Positions 5,265-6,060 of a stretch of DNA of 6,060 nt are shown piece by piece. The number at the start of each line of letters is the position of its first letter. Within the stretch, counting starts at the first letter, position 1. This DNA is from Deltaproteobacteria bacterium. GTDB lineage: Bacteria > Desulfobacterota > Binatia > Binatales > Binataceae. The position numbers and the translations under genes were made by a program. Below the pieces are notes generated by a model. The model had not been told where the DNA came from, ran no database searches, and saw only the letters and a list, made by a program, of their open reading frames with translations. The stretch spans positions 1 through 6,060 of the forward strand of contig JAJZAG010000235.1 in NCBI GenBank assembly GCA_021799555.1. Reading direction: 5' to 3'.

Positions 5265-6060
5265 GCACGCCGGGCGGCCATCAAATCAAAGACGCGACCT
5301 GCGTCGTGTTCGCTTATCATGAGATGGGGAACGCGTGCCTTGCGGAGTTGATTGGAATGGAAGCGCCGATCGCGGCGCTATTGACGCATCGCGACGACCC
5401 GCGCGAACAAATCTGGTGGCGCTCGTGCGCTGAGTTGGCGAGCCGCCACGCTATCCCTGTGCATTATCCGGACCATCTCGATTCCGAATGGATCGCGAGG
5501 ATCGCGGCGCTGCGGCCGGCGATTATTTACTCGTTTTCGTATCGGCACCTGATCGCCGAAAGCGTGCTCGCGCTTGCGCCGATGGGCGCGTACAACCTGC
5601 ATCCGTCGCCGCTTCCGCGCTATCGGGGCCGTGCGCCCGTCAACTGGATGCTTGTCAACGGCGAACGCGAGGCGGGCGTGACGCTGCATCATATGGTCGC
5701 GCGAGCCGACGCGGGCGATATCGTTGCGCAGAAGACCTGCCCAATCGAGGACGCTGACACCGCGCTGAGCCTGTATCGCAAGCTGGTGCCGCTCGGCGCC
5801 GCGATCGTGCGCGAATATCATCCGCGGATCGTCGCGGGAACCGCGCCGCGCGTGGCGCAGGATTTAACGGCCGGAAGCTATTTTGGCAGGCGGCGGCCCG
5901 AGGATGGAAAGATCGACTGGCGATGGCCGGCGCGACGGATTTTCAATCTCGTCCGCGCCGTGACGCATCCTTATCCCGGCGCATTCTGCTACCTTGGCGA
6001 TCGCAAGCTGTTCATCTGGCGCGCGCGTATCGCAAACGAAACGGGCTCGCGCGGCGCGCC
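5261..6060 (+). CDS. arnA: ArnA-type UDP-Ara4N formyltransferase, N-terminal part (partial at window edge)
   Basis: An open frame from GTG at 5261 to the window end, 266 complete codons with no stop. The product transfers a formyl group from 10-formyltetrahydrofolate to the amine of UDP-L-Ara4N in the cytoplasm. It opens with CVVFAYHEMG (14-23), as in ArnA (VVFAYHDMG), has SFSYRHLI (91-98), then YNLHPSPLPRYRGRAPVNWM (111-130) and GVTLHHMVARADAGDIVAQ (139-157). The Asn-His-Asp triad is present as Asn112, His114 and Asp150 (E. coli Asn102, His104, Asp140). FGRRRPEDGKIDW (208-220) and VRAVTHPYPGAF (231-242) follow the ArnA C-terminal subdomain. Only the formyltransferase domain of about 300 residues can be seen; whether a UDP-glucuronate decarboxylase domain is fused, as in E. 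coli, is beyond the window. The start overlaps the arnC stop in GTGA, has no strong ribosome site of its own, and is probably translated by coupling. A stand-alone sugar N-formyltransferase is the main alternative; Fmt is less likely. Confidence 0.88.
   Translation, partial: MSTPGGHQIKDATCVVFAYHEMGNACLAELIGMEAPIAALLTHRDDPREQIWWRSCAELASRHAIPVHYPDHLDSEWIARIAALRPAIIYSFSYRHLIAESVLALAPMGAYNLHPSPLPRYRGRAPVNWMLVNGEREAGVTLHHMVARADAGDIVAQKTCPIEDADTALSLYRKLVPLGAAIVREYHPRIVAGTAPRVAQDLTAGSYFGRRRPEDGKIDWRWPARRIFNLVRAVTHPYPGAFCYLGDRKLFIWRARIANETGSRGA

Overview
This window is a gene-dense, GC-rich stretch of a bacterial chromosome. The organism is almost certainly Gram-negative: it carries lipid A-modification genes of the Arn type, a RodZ-like membrane protein, a probable lipoprotein and a Sec-type signal peptide. 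I cannot fix the phylum from the sequence. No tRNA, rRNA, CRISPR array, insertion sequence or phage gene is visible.

Left part (1-825, plus strand): the last 53 codons of a D-threonine aldolase / D-serine dehydratase-like (DSD1 family) enzyme, followed after 4 bases by a 218-residue exported protein that I do not recognise. Middle part (883-3991, minus strand, read right to left): an ArnT-like multi-membrane-span glycosyltransferase, then a small TPR-repeat probable lipoprotein, then a RodZ-like protein with an N-terminal helix-turn-helix, one membrane helix and a low-complexity tail. The last gene converges on the exported protein across a 57-base gap. Right part (4185-6060, plus strand): an ArnC-type polyprenyl-phosphate glycosyltransferase and, overlapping it by 4 bases (GTGA), an ArnA-type formyltransferase that runs off the window.

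The arnT-like gene and the arnC-arnA pair are divergent around an intergenic region of about 190 bases. In known biology ArnA formylates UDP-L-Ara4N, ArnC loads Ara4FN on undecaprenyl phosphate, and ArnT moves L-Ara4N onto lipid A in the outer leaflet of the inner membrane, lowering surface negative charge and giving polymyxin / cationic-peptide resistance. The three genes here are therefore best read as part of a 4-amino-4-deoxy-arabinose (or related formamido/amino sugar) pathway in a non-enterobacterial arrangement. ArnB, ArnD, Ugd and the flippase are not in the window and may lie to the right. No previously undescribed system is demonstrated. The most interesting points are the rearranged arn locus, the truncated RodZ-like protein downstream of a TPR lipoprotein, and the unrecognised exported protein. 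Four of the starts are GTG or TTG, so naive ATG starts would misplace genes; arnA in particular would be missed by ATG-only calling.
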